DNA from: Acidobacteriaceae bacterium | GTDB taxonomy: Bacteria; Acidobacteriota; Terriglobia; Terriglobales; Acidobacteriaceae | Direction: 5' to 3' | Assembly: GCA_003139095.1 (NCBI GenBank) | Contig: PLHW01000008.1 | Location: forward strand, 251,652-315,651 | Length of the DNA: 64,000 nucleotides | Shown here: positions 1-8,079 of the stretch, piece after piece | Layout of the letters: each line of letters opens with the position of its first letter | Numbering within the stretch: position 1 is the first letter of the stretch | The notes under the pieces: generated by a model | What the model was told of the DNA's origin: nothing | Databases searched by the model: none | What the model saw: only the letters and a program-made list of their open reading frames with translations | Position numbers and translations under genes: made by a program

Positions 1-116
1 TTGAGCTACTCCCACCGCAGAGATTGATTATAACAATTGCGGGGAGAGTCGGTCGCGTAGGCAATTCGCCAAAATTGCTGCCGCAAATCCTGCCAGGCCT
101 TACGTATTCCTCTGGC

Positions 117-1385
117 TTATGACCGGCCCACGCCCATGTACTGGAAACCCATGGCGCGCAGACGGGAGGAGTCGAGCAGGTTCTTGGTGTCAATGATGAT
201 GGGCCGCCGGACGAGATGGCGGATCTTGGTGAAATCGAGCGTGCGGAACTCGGACCAACCGGTGGCCACGACCAGGGCGTCTACGCCCTCGGCGGCACCG
301 TAGGCGGACTCACAGTACTTCACCGTGCCGTTGAGTTGAAGACGCGCCTCCGGAATGGCAACAGGATCGTAGGCGCGCACACGCGCGCCATTGGCGAGCA
401 GGTTCTGCACCAGTTCCACCGAAGCCGAGCCAGCAACCGAATTGGTGTTGGGCTTGAAGGCGAGGCCGAGGATGCCGACATCTTTGTTCTGCACGGTTTC
501 AAGCGCGCCCGACACCTTCAGGAGCAGGCGCTCGGCCAGACTGCGATTGACTTCGCGGGCGGCATTCAGAATCTTGAGGTCGACGCGGTTGCAGCGCGCG
601 AGTTCGGTGAGCGAGTCCATGTCGGACTGGGCAAAGATGCCGCCCATTCCGGCGCCGGGCTGAAGGCAGCGGGGCGCAATTTTCTTGTCGAGACCGAGAG
701 CCAGCGAAAGGCTGACGGCGTCGGCATTGACGTGCTCGCACAGACTGGAGATTTCGTTGATGAAAGAAATTTTTGTGGCGACGAAGGCAGTGGTCGCTTC
801 GCGCGCGAGTTCGGCGGTTTCGTAATTGGTGACGAGCACGGGAACGCCGCGCATGACGAGCGGATGGAATATCTGCTTGAGCGAAGAAACGGCTTCGCTG
901 GAAGAGGTGCCGAGAATAATGCGATCGGGCCAGTTGAAGTCTTCGACCGCGCATCCGTTGGTGAAAAACATGGGCTGGCAGACAAGCAGGCTGCTGAGCT
1001 TAGCCGCGCGCAGCGCCTGTTCAAGTTGCCGCGTGAAGCCCACGCGCACGGGCGTCACGACGGATAAGACCTGGAAGCGTCCAGCGGCCTGCGCGAGGCG
1101 CGTGACAATCTGTTCGAGGTTTTCGGAGGAATCTTCGGCGAGAAAAATCACCTGGGCTTTGCGAGCCAGGTCTTCCGGATCCGCCGAATAAACAAGCCTG
1201 CCGGAGCGGACGTTGCGGCGAATGACCTCCTGGAGATTTTTCTCAAAGAAAGGGATGTTGCCTTTGGCGACTTCCATGATTTGCGAGCCATCGGCGTGAC
1301 AGCAGCATACAGGAGTGCCGAAATCGGCCAGGCAGGCAGAGATAACAGTCGCGAGATAGCCGGAACCGTAAACCCCAATTTGCAT
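117..1385 (-). CDS. UDP-glucose/GDP-mannose dehydrogenase family protein, catalytic Cys absent
   Basis: The 422 residues cover the full family layout: N-terminal NAD-binding Rossmann domain (GSGYLATV at about 7-14), central helix and C-terminal UDP-binding domain (LAFKPNTNSVAGS). Canonical members oxidise UDP-glucose to UDP-glucuronate through a Cys in a GGSCFPKD motif. Here that stretch reads GGIFAQSD, so the catalytic position is Phe251. Lys205, Asn210 and Asp255 are kept, but the usual PEFLREG motif is PMFFTNG. Known for the family: the Cys carries the thiohemiacetal/thioester intermediate. Inference: a full two-step oxidation is unlikely, so it may be a partial dehydrogenase, an epimerase-like enzyme or a regulatory paralogue. 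The start ATG overlaps no neighbour. It is a single transcription unit here. Confidence 0.8.
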   Translation of the reverse strand: MQIGVYGSGYLATVISACLADFGTPVCCCHADGSQIMEVAKGNIPFFEKNLQEVIRRNVRSGRLVYSADPEDLARKAQVIFLAEDSSENLEQIVTRLAQAAGRFQVLSVVTPVRVGFTRQLEQALRAAKLSSLLVCQPMFFTNGCAVEDFNWPDRIILGTSSSEAVSSLKQIFHPLVMRGVPVLVTNYETAELAREATTAFVATKISFINEISSLCEHVNADAVSLSLALGLDKKIAPRCLQPGAGMGGIFAQSDMDSLTELARCNRVDLKILNAAREVNRSLAERLLLKVSGALETVQNKDVGILGLAFKPNTNSVAGSASVELVQNLLANGARVRAYDPVAIPEARLQLNGTVKYCESAYGAAEGVDALVVATGWSEFRTLDFTKIRHLVRRPIIIDTKNLLDSSRLRAMGFQYMGVGRS

Positions 1386-1403
1386 AAAGCACCGTTCCGA
1401 TCT

Positions 1404-1426
1404 TTTCAGATCACAATTTCAGATCA
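1404..1426. repeat. 13-bp-spaced direct repeat upstream of the dehydrogenase gene
   Basis: The 10-mer TTTCAGATCA occurs twice, at 1404-1413 and 1417-1426, about 20-40 bp upstream of the dehydrogenase start at 1385. The position suits an operator, but no regulator is identified. Function is inferred only from placement. Confidence 0.4.
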
Positions 1427-1595
1427 ATTTCCGATTCGACCGCAGCCTGGGATCCGGCAGTTGGTGCCCGTAAACTCCATAGTAATCTTGCGCAGAAAGA
1501 TAGCAACAGAGGAGAAGTACATGAACTTCCGAGCGGGAAAACGCCGGTCCGGTCAGGGTTTTGGAGGTTTTTTGGGGGGGCGGAAAAGGGGGCGA

Positions 1596-2144
1596 TTAAG
1601 ACTTGGAAGACAATTGGCCGCGTCCTAATGGCACGAGAGCCAAATCGTGCCATTGGCCGTCGGCCTCGCGGACAAACATGAGTTCCTCGACGCGAACCTG
1701 GCGTTTGCCTGGGAATTGCGCCCAACGCTCGCGCGCAATGACGAGGGCGGACTGGGCTTCTTCATCGCGCTCGGTTTTGACGATGGTCAGGTGCGGGATG
1801 TAGGGCCAATTTTCCGCGCAACAAAGGGCTTTTCCGCTGAGCTGGTCGTGCAGTTCGCGCACGCGGTAGGCGGAGCGCTTGACCTGGATGAACACGGTGG
1901 GCGTGGTGGGGAGAAAGGTCTCCACATCGCCCAATTCCAAGTCGAAGGGAATAATCTGGCTGCAAGCCTCTTCGAGAAAGGCGAGGGCGGCGGTTTCGGT
2001 CCCCGCCAGTTCGCGAGGCGGGAGGATGGTGAGGTGAGCGGCCATGTGGGGCAGCGAGGGATGCAACTCCCGGCGGAGGTTTTCGACGAACTCCCCAACT
2101 GGATTGCGAATGTAACTCACCAGGGCGTAGCGTGCATTCGGCAT
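1596..2144 (-). CDS. 2H phosphoesterase family protein (2'-5' RNA ligase-like)
   Basis: Two HxT motifs, HLTILPP and HLTIVK, sit about 80 residues apart, as in the 2H phosphoesterase / LigT-CPDase fold. That fold binds and hydrolyses or ligates 2',5' or cyclic phosphodiester bonds in RNA or nucleotides. The longer reading frame reaches 2192. I chose the Met at 2144 because homologues begin near RYALVSY and the extra 16 residues look like upstream non-coding sequence. The product is then about 182 residues. Substrate cannot be told from sequence. The gene stands alone between the dehydrogenase and tRNA-Pro. Confidence 0.75.
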   Translation of the reverse strand: MPNARYALVSYIRNPVGEFVENLRRELHPSLPHMAAHLTILPPRELAGTETAALAFLEEACSQIIPFDLELGDVETFLPTTPTVFIQVKRSAYRVRELHDQLSGKALCCAENWPYIPHLTIVKTERDEEAQSALVIARERWAQFPGKRQVRVEELMFVREADGQWHDLALVPLGRGQLSSKS

Positions 2145-2232
2145 GCGGTCAAGTGAAATTATAGCTGAGGGCAAGGCGCGAACGCACACCACCGATGGGG
2201 AGGGTCACCGAGGTCACATTGAAAACGTGATT

Positions 2233-2238
2233 TATAAT
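2233..2238 (+). promoter_or_regulatory. Pribnow-like TATAAT ahead of tRNA-Pro
   Basis: A perfect TATAAT lies 10 bases upstream of the tRNA 5' end. No good -35 element is visible at the usual 16-18 bp spacing, so only the -10 is called. Confidence 0.5.
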
Positions 2239-2248
2239 CGGAAGCAGT

Positions 2249-2325
2249 CGGGGCGTAGCGCAGCCTGGTAGCGCACCTGCCTTGGGCGCAGGGGGTCCGC
2301 GGTTCAAATCCGCGCGCCCCGACCA
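2249..2325 (+). tRNA. tRNA-Pro (anticodon TGG)
   Basis: The 77-base cloverleaf is complete. The acceptor stem CGGGGCG pairs with CGCCCCG. The anticodon stem CCTGC/GCAGG closes the loop CTTGGGC with anticodon TGG. The T-arm contains GGTTCAAATCC and the CCA tail is encoded. The anticodon reads CCA/CCG-type proline codons. It is flanked by the 2H gene and pilR, both on the opposite strand. Confidence 0.95.
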
Positions 2326-2401
2326 AATTCCCGGTTTGTTTTAACTACGCTGACGGACCCCGTGAATCGCCCGGGGTTTGGGATGAAATCTGGGTCTAGA
2401 C

Positions 2402-3787
2402 CTACAGGTCGTATTTCTTCATTAAATGGCGGAAGGAGCGGTAGGAGATGCCGAGGACCTCGGCGGCTTTGACCTGCACGCCGTTGGTCTGGTTGAGCGC
2501 GGACTGAAGCAGCGAGCGCTCAATCTGCTCGACGTAGTTTTCCATGTTCACGCCTTTGGGCAGAACCGAGCCTGCGATGGGGAAGGCGGCTTCGGCGCCG
2601 GCGGCGACGGCTCGCGCTTTCGGGCGCTCGATGGGAAGCTCGACATGCAGCTCGGCGGTCGCTTCCAGCGCGACCGCGCGCTCGATGGTGTTCTCGAGTT
2701 GGCGAACGTTGCCCGGCCAGTCGTAGCCGGTAAGGGTTTCGAGCGAGGCCGCATTGACGGCGTGAATGCTCTTGCCGGCTCCGGGCGCATACTTTTTCAG
2801 AAAATGATTGGCGAGCAGGGGGATGTCCTCCGGGCGCTCGCGCAGGCTGGGCGCGCGGATGGGGATGACATTGAGGCGGTAATAGAGGTCTTCGCGGAAC
2901 GTGCCTTCGCTGACCTGCTTATCGAGGTCGCGATTGGTGGCGGCGATGACGCGCACATCGACGGCGATTTCGCTGGTGCCGCCGACGGGGCGAACGGTGC
3001 GCTCCTGCAAGACGCGGAGCAGTTTGACCTGCATGGGCATGGTCATTTCGGCGATCTCGTCGAGGAAGATGGTGCCCTGGTCGGCGACTTCGAACAGTCC
3101 GCGGCGGTTCTGGCTCGCTCCGGTGAAAGCGCCTTTGACGTAGCCGAAGAGCTCACTTTCCAGCAGCGTTTCGGGGAAGGCGCCGCAGTTAACCGAAACG
3201 AACGCTTCGGCGTCGCGTGGCGAGCAGGTGTGCACGGCGCGAGCGACCAGCTCTTTGCCGGTTCCGCTCTCGCCAAAGATAAGGATGGTGCTGCTGGTCG
3301 TGGCGACGGTGCGGATGGTGTGCTTCAGCTTTTCGATGGCGGGACTGATGCCGACAATATTTTCGAGCGAGTTGCGCGCGGCGGCGTCGCGGCGTAAGGC
3401 AAAGTTCTGGCGGCTGAGCGAGACCTTGGTGAGCGAGCGCGCGACGGCGAGTTTGACCTCGTCGACGAGGCCGGGACTTTTGCGGATGTAATCGGTGGCG
3501 CCGCCGGCTTTTACGGCCTCGACCGCGGATTCGTAGTCGTCGACGGCAGTCATCAGAATCACGGCCGAGTCGGGTGACACCTGGTGCGCGTGGCGCAGGA
3601 CCTCGACGCCGTTTACGCCGGGCATTTTGATGTCGGTGACGATGACGTCGAAGAGCGCGCTGTCAATTTTGTGGCGGGCCGCTTCGCCGCCGGTGACGGT
3701 TTCGACCTTGTGTCCCTCCCGGCGCAGAGCGATATCGAGCAACTCGCAGATGGACCGTTCGTCGTCGCAGACCAGGATGCTACCCAC
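2402..3787 (-). CDS. pilR: PilR-type sigma-54 response regulator
   Basis: Domains in order: receiver (CDDE acidic pocket, phospho-acceptor Asp52 in VTDIKMPG), AAA+ sigma-54 interaction domain with Walker A GESGTGKE and an intact GAFTGA loop, and a C-terminal Fis-type helix-turn-helix ending SYRSFRHLMKKYDL. In known systems PilR activates sigma-54 transcription of pilin genes. The frame is open to 3865, but its first residues are a Pro-rich shadow of the pilS 3' end. The GTG at 3787 is the likely start, giving an 8-base overlap with pilS and hence translational coupling. It lies last in a pilB-T-C-S-R run. No pilin gene is in the window, so its target lies elsewhere. Confidence 0.9.
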   Translation of the reverse strand: MGSILVCDDERSICELLDIALRREGHKVETVTGGEAARHKIDSALFDVIVTDIKMPGVNGVEVLRHAHQVSPDSAVILMTAVDDYESAVEAVKAGGATDYIRKSPGLVDEVKLAVARSLTKVSLSRQNFALRRDAAARNSLENIVGISPAIEKLKHTIRTVATTSSTILIFGESGTGKELVARAVHTCSPRDAEAFVSVNCGAFPETLLESELFGYVKGAFTGASQNRRGLFEVADQGTIFLDEIAEMTMPMQVKLLRVLQERTVRPVGGTSEIAVDVRVIAATNRDLDKQVSEGTFREDLYYRLNVIPIRAPSLRERPEDIPLLANHFLKKYAPGAGKSIHAVNAASLETLTGYDWPGNVRQLENTIERAVALEATAELHVELPIERPKARAVAAGAEAAFPIAGSVLPKGVNMENYVEQIERSLLQSALNQTNGVQVKAAEVLGISYRSFRHLMKKYDL

Positions 3788-5504
3788 GCGCACCTCCGGC
3801 GCCGGCGGCGGCAATTTCGGGGGAGTTCGAAAGGGCGGAGTTCGAGCGCGAAGGTCCGGCGGCAATCACAGATTCCTTTTGCGCGATCTGATCGGCTTCT
3901 TCCATCTGCTCCATGCGGCGCAGGCGCAGCACGAAGCTGGAGCCTTTGCCGACCTCGGAACGCGCCCACACTTTTCCTTCGTGCGCCTGGACGATCTGGT
4001 AGACGATGGCGAGGCCGAGGCCGGTGCCGCCTTCGAAGTTCGACTGGAAGGGCTCGAAGATTTTTTCGGTTTGCTGCGGCGGAATTCCGGGGCCGGTGTC
4101 GGAGAAGCCGATCTCCCAGTCAGGGCCGCGCTCGACCAGGGAAACCGAGAGAGTGCCTCCCGCACTTGTCATGGCGCGCACGGCGTTCTCGCAAAAATTC
4201 CAGAAGACCTGTTTGAGTTTGTCACCATCGGCCAGCACCCAGGCTTCGGGCGTGGAGAAGGCGCGCTGCACGCGGATCGCGATGTCCTCGGCGAGGAGAC
4301 GGTGCTCGATGAGCGTGAGCGTGTCCTCGAGCAGGGGGACGACGTTGACGCGCTCGAAGCGATATTGCTTGCCCCGCGAATAGGCCAGGAAATCGGTGAT
4401 GATGTTGTTGAGCCGGTCGGACTCGCGAATCACAATCTGGAGCAGCCGGCGCTCGTCGGGGTTCAAGGCGGGCGCGTCCGACAACATGCTTACCGAGCCG
4501 GCGATCGAGGTCAGGGGATTGCGGATTTCGTGCGCGATGGCAGCAGCCAAGCGGCCGACGGCTGCCAGGCGGTCCTGCATGCGCACTTCACGCTCCAGAC
4601 GGCGGATTTCCGTGAGGTCGTCGAAAGTGTAGACGAAACCGAGATCGCCGCGCGCGTTGAGCGCGGAAACCAGCACACGGAACGTCTTGCGAAAGCCCTT
4701 AGCACTTTTGTAGCGCACCTCGGCCCCGCTGCGGTCGGCGCCAAAGTCGGGCAGGGGATCCTGAAACAGATCGCCCACCGAGCGCCCGAGCAGTTTCTCG
4801 CCGGACATCTCAAGCAGTTGCTGGGCGGCGCGATTCACCAGCGTGACGCGGCCATCGGAACCGGTGGCGATGACGCCGCCACTCATCGACTCGACGATGT
4901 TTTCATGCAGGGCTTGAAGGTTCTCGAGGGCGCCGCTGGCGTTCTGGAGCTGGACATCGACCTGGCGCAGCTTGGTGACGAGCAGGGCCGCGAGGTACGC
5001 GATGGCAAAGTAGGCAAACAGGTTGACGAAGATGACAACCTGCAACGCTTTCAGTTTCGGGTGCGAGGTGGAGAAGGACGGGATGACGCCGTAGTAATCG
5101 AGTTCCAGGATCGTTCCAAAGAGGATGAATGCCAACCCCGCGCTGAGGTAGGCCCACACGCGCGGCAGGAGCATGGCGGCAACGACGATGACGAGCGGAT
5201 AGAGAAAGTTGAGCGAGCTGTCGATGCCGCCGGTCAACTGCACGACCAGCGTAACCATGGCGAGGTCGGCGAGCACCTGGAGGATCGCCTGCAGGCGATG
5301 TTCGCTCCACACGGAAACTAGAAACAGAAAAAAGAGCGAGAGCACGAACCAGAGAAACATTCCGGTCAGGAAGGGAACGACTGGAACGGGGCTCGGTGTA
5401 AGTCGGATGACAGCCAACTCGATAGCGAGCAGGACCATCAGGATGAGCATACGCACCTTGACCAGCCAGGTCAGCCAGTTGCGGTCATCGGTGGTGGAGT
5501 GCAT
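3780..5504 (-). CDS. pilS: PilS-type membrane sensor histidine kinase
   Basis: Six hydrophobic segments fill residues about 15-180, as in PilS. They are followed by a coiled linker, a PAS domain (about 195-300), a HisKA domain with His325 in HEIRNPLTS, and an HATPase domain with the N box (FCENAVRAM), DTGPGIPP and GTGLGLAI. PilS phosphorylates PilR and in Pseudomonas senses membrane-embedded pilin. The gene is 574 residues and overlaps pilR. The gap to pilC (148 bp) is filled by two repeat families rather than promoter-like sequence. The last residues are Gly/Ala-rich and overlap the start of pilR. Confidence 0.88.
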   Translation of the reverse strand: MHSTTDDRNWLTWLVKVRMLILMVLLAIELAVIRLTPSPVPVVPFLTGMFLWFVLSLFFLFLVSVWSEHRLQAILQVLADLAMVTLVVQLTGGIDSSLNFLYPLVIVVAAMLLPRVWAYLSAGLAFILFGTILELDYYGVIPSFSTSHPKLKALQVVIFVNLFAYFAIAYLAALLVTKLRQVDVQLQNASGALENLQALHENIVESMSGGVIATGSDGRVTLVNRAAQQLLEMSGEKLLGRSVGDLFQDPLPDFGADRSGAEVRYKSAKGFRKTFRVLVSALNARGDLGFVYTFDDLTEIRRLEREVRMQDRLAAVGRLAAAIAHEIRNPLTSIAGSVSMLSDAPALNPDERRLLQIVIRESDRLNNIITDFLAYSRGKQYRFERVNVVPLLEDTLTLIEHRLLAEDIAIRVQRAFSTPEAWVLADGDKLKQVFWNFCENAVRAMTSAGGTLSVSLVERGPDWEIGFSDTGPGIPPQQTEKIFEPFQSNFEGGTGLGLAIVYQIVQAHEGKVWARSEVGKGSSFVLRLRRMEQMEEADQIAQKESVIAAGPSRSNSALSNSPEIAAAGAGGARG

Positions 5505-5510
5505 GGAATT

Positions 5511-5526
5511 AGTCGTTAGTCGTTCG
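5511..5526. repeat. GTCGTTAGTCGTT element upstream of pilS start
   Basis: On the coding strand this reads AACGACTAACGACTA, ending 6 bases before the pilS ATG. Related copies precede mtnA (40654-40682) and the acetyltransferase (41382-41414). Confidence 0.7.
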
Positions 5527-5565
5527 CAGTTGCAGTTTTGAAATTCCTCCGCATGCCATGGCTTC

Positions 5566-5652
5566 GAGCTTGGAGCCGCGAGCTTCGAGCGCCCCTGACA
5601 GCGAAGAGCCCTGCCGGCTCATGGCTCGTGACTGACGGGTCACGGCTCGAAG
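5566..5652. repeat. AGCTTCGAGC-type repeat between pilC and pilS
   Basis: The stretch holds GCTTCGAGC and GCCGCGAGCTTCGAGC, then GGCTCGTGAC/GTCACGGCTCG arms that can pair as a hairpin. It ends at the pilC stop codon. Related sequence lies at the trpC/trpF and trpA/chorismate mutase junctions. Confidence 0.6.
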
Positions 5653-6861
5653 CTATCCCGCCAGTTTCGAGATCATGGAGAACAGCGGCATGTAGAGCGA
5701 AATTACGATGCCGCCGATCGACACACCGAGGATGCCGATGATGATCGGCTCAAGCATGGCCAGCATGTCCTTGGTGGCGGCATCGACTTCGTCCTCGTAA
5801 AAGTCGGCGATTTTCTGAAGCATGGCATCCATGGCGCCGGTGGCTTCGCCGACGCCGATCATCTGCGTGACCATGTTGGGGAAGACGCCGCACTCGCGCA
5901 AAGGATCGACGATGGTGCGGCCTTCTTCGATCGCCTTGCGCACCTTCATCAGCGCCTCTTCGAGAACGGCGTTGCCGGAGGTGCGAGCGGTGATGGCCAG
6001 GCCTTCGAGAATGGGAACGCCCGAGGTGATCAGGGTGCCAAGGGTTCGCGTAAAACGAGCCACGGCGATTTTGCGCAGCAGCGCGCCGACGACGGGCAGC
6101 TTGAGCATCATCGCGTCAAAGTAATAGCGCCCGCGGGGGTGCTTCTTAATCTGCTTGACGGCAAAAAACGAGCCGCCCATGCCGGCGATGACGAACCACC
6201 AGAAGTGCCCCACAAAGCTGCTGAGCCCGATGACGATGCGGGTGGACAGCGGCAGGGCGACGCCGAGGCCGACGAAGAGGTTGGCAAAGATGGGGACGAC
6301 CCACTTGAGCAACGCGCCCACGATTAACCCGGCGAGCGAGACGACCGCGACGGGATAGATCAAGGCCGACTTGATGGCCGCGCGCAGTTTGACAGCCTTT
6401 TCGACGTAGATCGCGAGACGCTGGAGGATGAGGTCGAGAATACCGCCGGTTTCGCCGGCTTCGACCATGTTGGTCGTTAGGTCGTCGAATACGACAGGAT
6501 AGAGGCGCATGGCGTTGGCGAGCGTGGAGCCGCCCTCGACCGTGGTCCGGACGCCCAGCAGGGTCTTCTGAAAGTTCGGATTCTCCTGGTTGGCGCCGAG
6601 AATTTCCAAGCACTGCACGAGCGGCAAGCCGGCATCGATCATGACGGAAAACTGCCGGAAGAATACGGCAACCTCCTTGACCTTGATCTTGCTGCTGCCA
6701 AAGGTCGGCAGGGAAAATTCCTTGCCCTTCTCGCGGATGGAACGCGGAGTGATGCGCTCCCTGCGGAGTTGCGACGCCAACCCGTCCTTGCTGGGGGCAA
6801 CGCGCTCTCCCTGAACTTTTTCGCCTGTGGCTGTTTTCCCTGAAAACGTAAAAACCGGCAT
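5653..6861 (-). CDS. pilC: Type IV pilus inner-membrane platform protein PilC
   Basis: About 402 residues with two T2SS-F domains. Each has long helices around a conserved Gly/Pro-rich turn (VEAGETGGILDLIL and VGEATGAMDAML), and three hydrophobic segments follow. PilC anchors the assembly and retraction ATPases at the inner membrane. The frame extends to 6939. I chose the ATG at 6861 (MPVFTFSGKTATG) because it matches family N-termini and has AGGAGA 8-9 bases upstream. It follows pilT after 58 bp. Confidence 0.93.
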   Translation of the reverse strand: MPVFTFSGKTATGEKVQGERVAPSKDGLASQLRRERITPRSIREKGKEFSLPTFGSSKIKVKEVAVFFRQFSVMIDAGLPLVQCLEILGANQENPNFQKTLLGVRTTVEGGSTLANAMRLYPVVFDDLTTNMVEAGETGGILDLILQRLAIYVEKAVKLRAAIKSALIYPVAVVSLAGLIVGALLKWVVPIFANLFVGLGVALPLSTRIVIGLSSFVGHFWWFVIAGMGGSFFAVKQIKKHPRGRYYFDAMMLKLPVVGALLRKIAVARFTRTLGTLITSGVPILEGLAITARTSGNAVLEEALMKVRKAIEEGRTIVDPLRECGVFPNMVTQMIGVGEATGAMDAMLQKIADFYEDEVDAATKDMLAMLEPIIIGILGVSIGGIVISLYMPLFSMISKLAG

Positions 6862-6919
6862 GGCTGCTGTCTCCTGAATATGGTCTGGCGGCCCGGCGTG
6901 CTGACGGGCCGCAATCGAG

Positions 6920-8053
6920 TTACCGTTTGCCGTGCGCAACGCCCTTCGGCATCGTGGTGGCCGATGTCGGCCGGTTGAGCAGGCTGACGCCGCGCGCGAT
7001 CATCTCCTGCAATTCATCCTGATTGCTGGAGCGCGCGATGGCTGTCTCCAGAGTGATCTGCTTTTGGAAATAGCAGGTGGCCAGCGACTGATTGAAGGTC
7101 TGCATGCCGTACTTATCCTGCCCCGACTGCATTGCCGAATAGATCTGGTGAATTTTGTCTTCGCGAATCAGGTTGCGCACGGCCGCATTCGGCACCAGCA
7201 CTTCCATGCACATGGCGCGTCCCCGGTTATCCGATTTGGGCAGCAGGGTTTGACACAAAATGCCTTCAAGCACGAGCGAGAGCTGGGCGCGAATCTGCGA
7301 CTGCTGGTGCGCGGGGAACACGTCAATAATTCGGTTGATGGTGGAAGATGCGGAATTGGTGTGGAGCGTGCCGAAGGTAAGGTGGCCGGTCTCGGCGATG
7401 CGCAAGGCCGATTCGATCGTCTCCAGGTCGCGCATTTCGCCGATCAGCACCACGTCCGGGTCTTCGCGAAGCGCGGCGCGCAGGGCGTCGGTGAAGCTCT
7501 TGGTATCGGAGTGCAACTCGCGCTGGTTCACCACGCAGTTCTTGTTCATGTGCACGAATTCGATCGGGTCCTCGATGGTGAGGATGTGGTCGTGGCGCTC
7601 GGTGTTGATCTTGTCGATCATGGCGGCGAGCGTGGTCGATTTGCCGGAGCCGGTCGGCCCCGTGACGAGGACCAATCCGCGCGGCTTGTCGCAGAGCTTG
7701 CTGACCACCGGAGGCAGGCCGAGCTGGTTGAAGGATTTGATCTCGAAGGGAATGAGACGAAAGACGCAGGCGGTGGCGCCGCGCTGATTGAAAACGTTGG
7801 CGCGGAAGCGGGCCAGACCTTTCAGGCCGAAGGAAAAGTCCATTTCGAGGTTTTCTTCGAAGCGATGCTTTTGCGAATCGGTCATGACGCTGTAGGCGAG
7901 TTGCTTGGTCTCAGCCGGGGTCAGCTGCGGCAGGTCGAGCGGGACCAGGTGACCGTGCACGCGAATTTGCGGTGGCGAGTTGGTGGTGATGTGGAGATCG
8001 CTTCCCGACATCTCAAGCATGCGGCGGAGCAGGTCGCTGAGCGTAAGTGCCAT
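6920..8053 (-). CDS. pilT: Type IV pilus retraction ATPase PilT
   Basis: The 377 residues carry the PilT signature set: N-terminal PAS-like domain, Walker A GPTGSGKST, Asp and His boxes (EDPIEFVH, GTLHTNSA), Walker B (DPDVVLIGEMRD) and the C-terminal AVRNLIRE motif that marks PilT rather than PilB. The hexamer depolymerises pili and powers twitching. It lies 26 bp after pilB and before pilC in the same orientation. Length is somewhat above the usual 345-350 residues because of a C-terminal tail. Confidence 0.95.
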   Translation of the reverse strand: MALTLSDLLRRMLEMSGSDLHITTNSPPQIRVHGHLVPLDLPQLTPAETKQLAYSVMTDSQKHRFEENLEMDFSFGLKGLARFRANVFNQRGATACVFRLIPFEIKSFNQLGLPPVVSKLCDKPRGLVLVTGPTGSGKSTTLAAMIDKINTERHDHILTIEDPIEFVHMNKNCVVNQRELHSDTKSFTDALRAALREDPDVVLIGEMRDLETIESALRIAETGHLTFGTLHTNSASSTINRIIDVFPAHQQSQIRAQLSLVLEGILCQTLLPKSDNRGRAMCMEVLVPNAAVRNLIREDKIHQIYSAMQSGQDKYGMQTFNQSLATCYFQKQITLETAIARSSNQDELQEMIARGVSLLNRPTSATTMPKGVAHGKR

Positions 8054-8079
8054 GTTGTTCGTTCCCTTCTTCCCGTACG

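Noticed and set aside
216-1067. 283-codon open frame opposite the dehydrogenase gene
   Set aside because: Shadow of a GC-rich gene; composition lacks domain signals and the opposite strand has a clear family match.
3627-5321. 564-codon open frame opposite pilS
   Set aside because: Antisense shadow; the minus strand carries an unmistakable histidine kinase.
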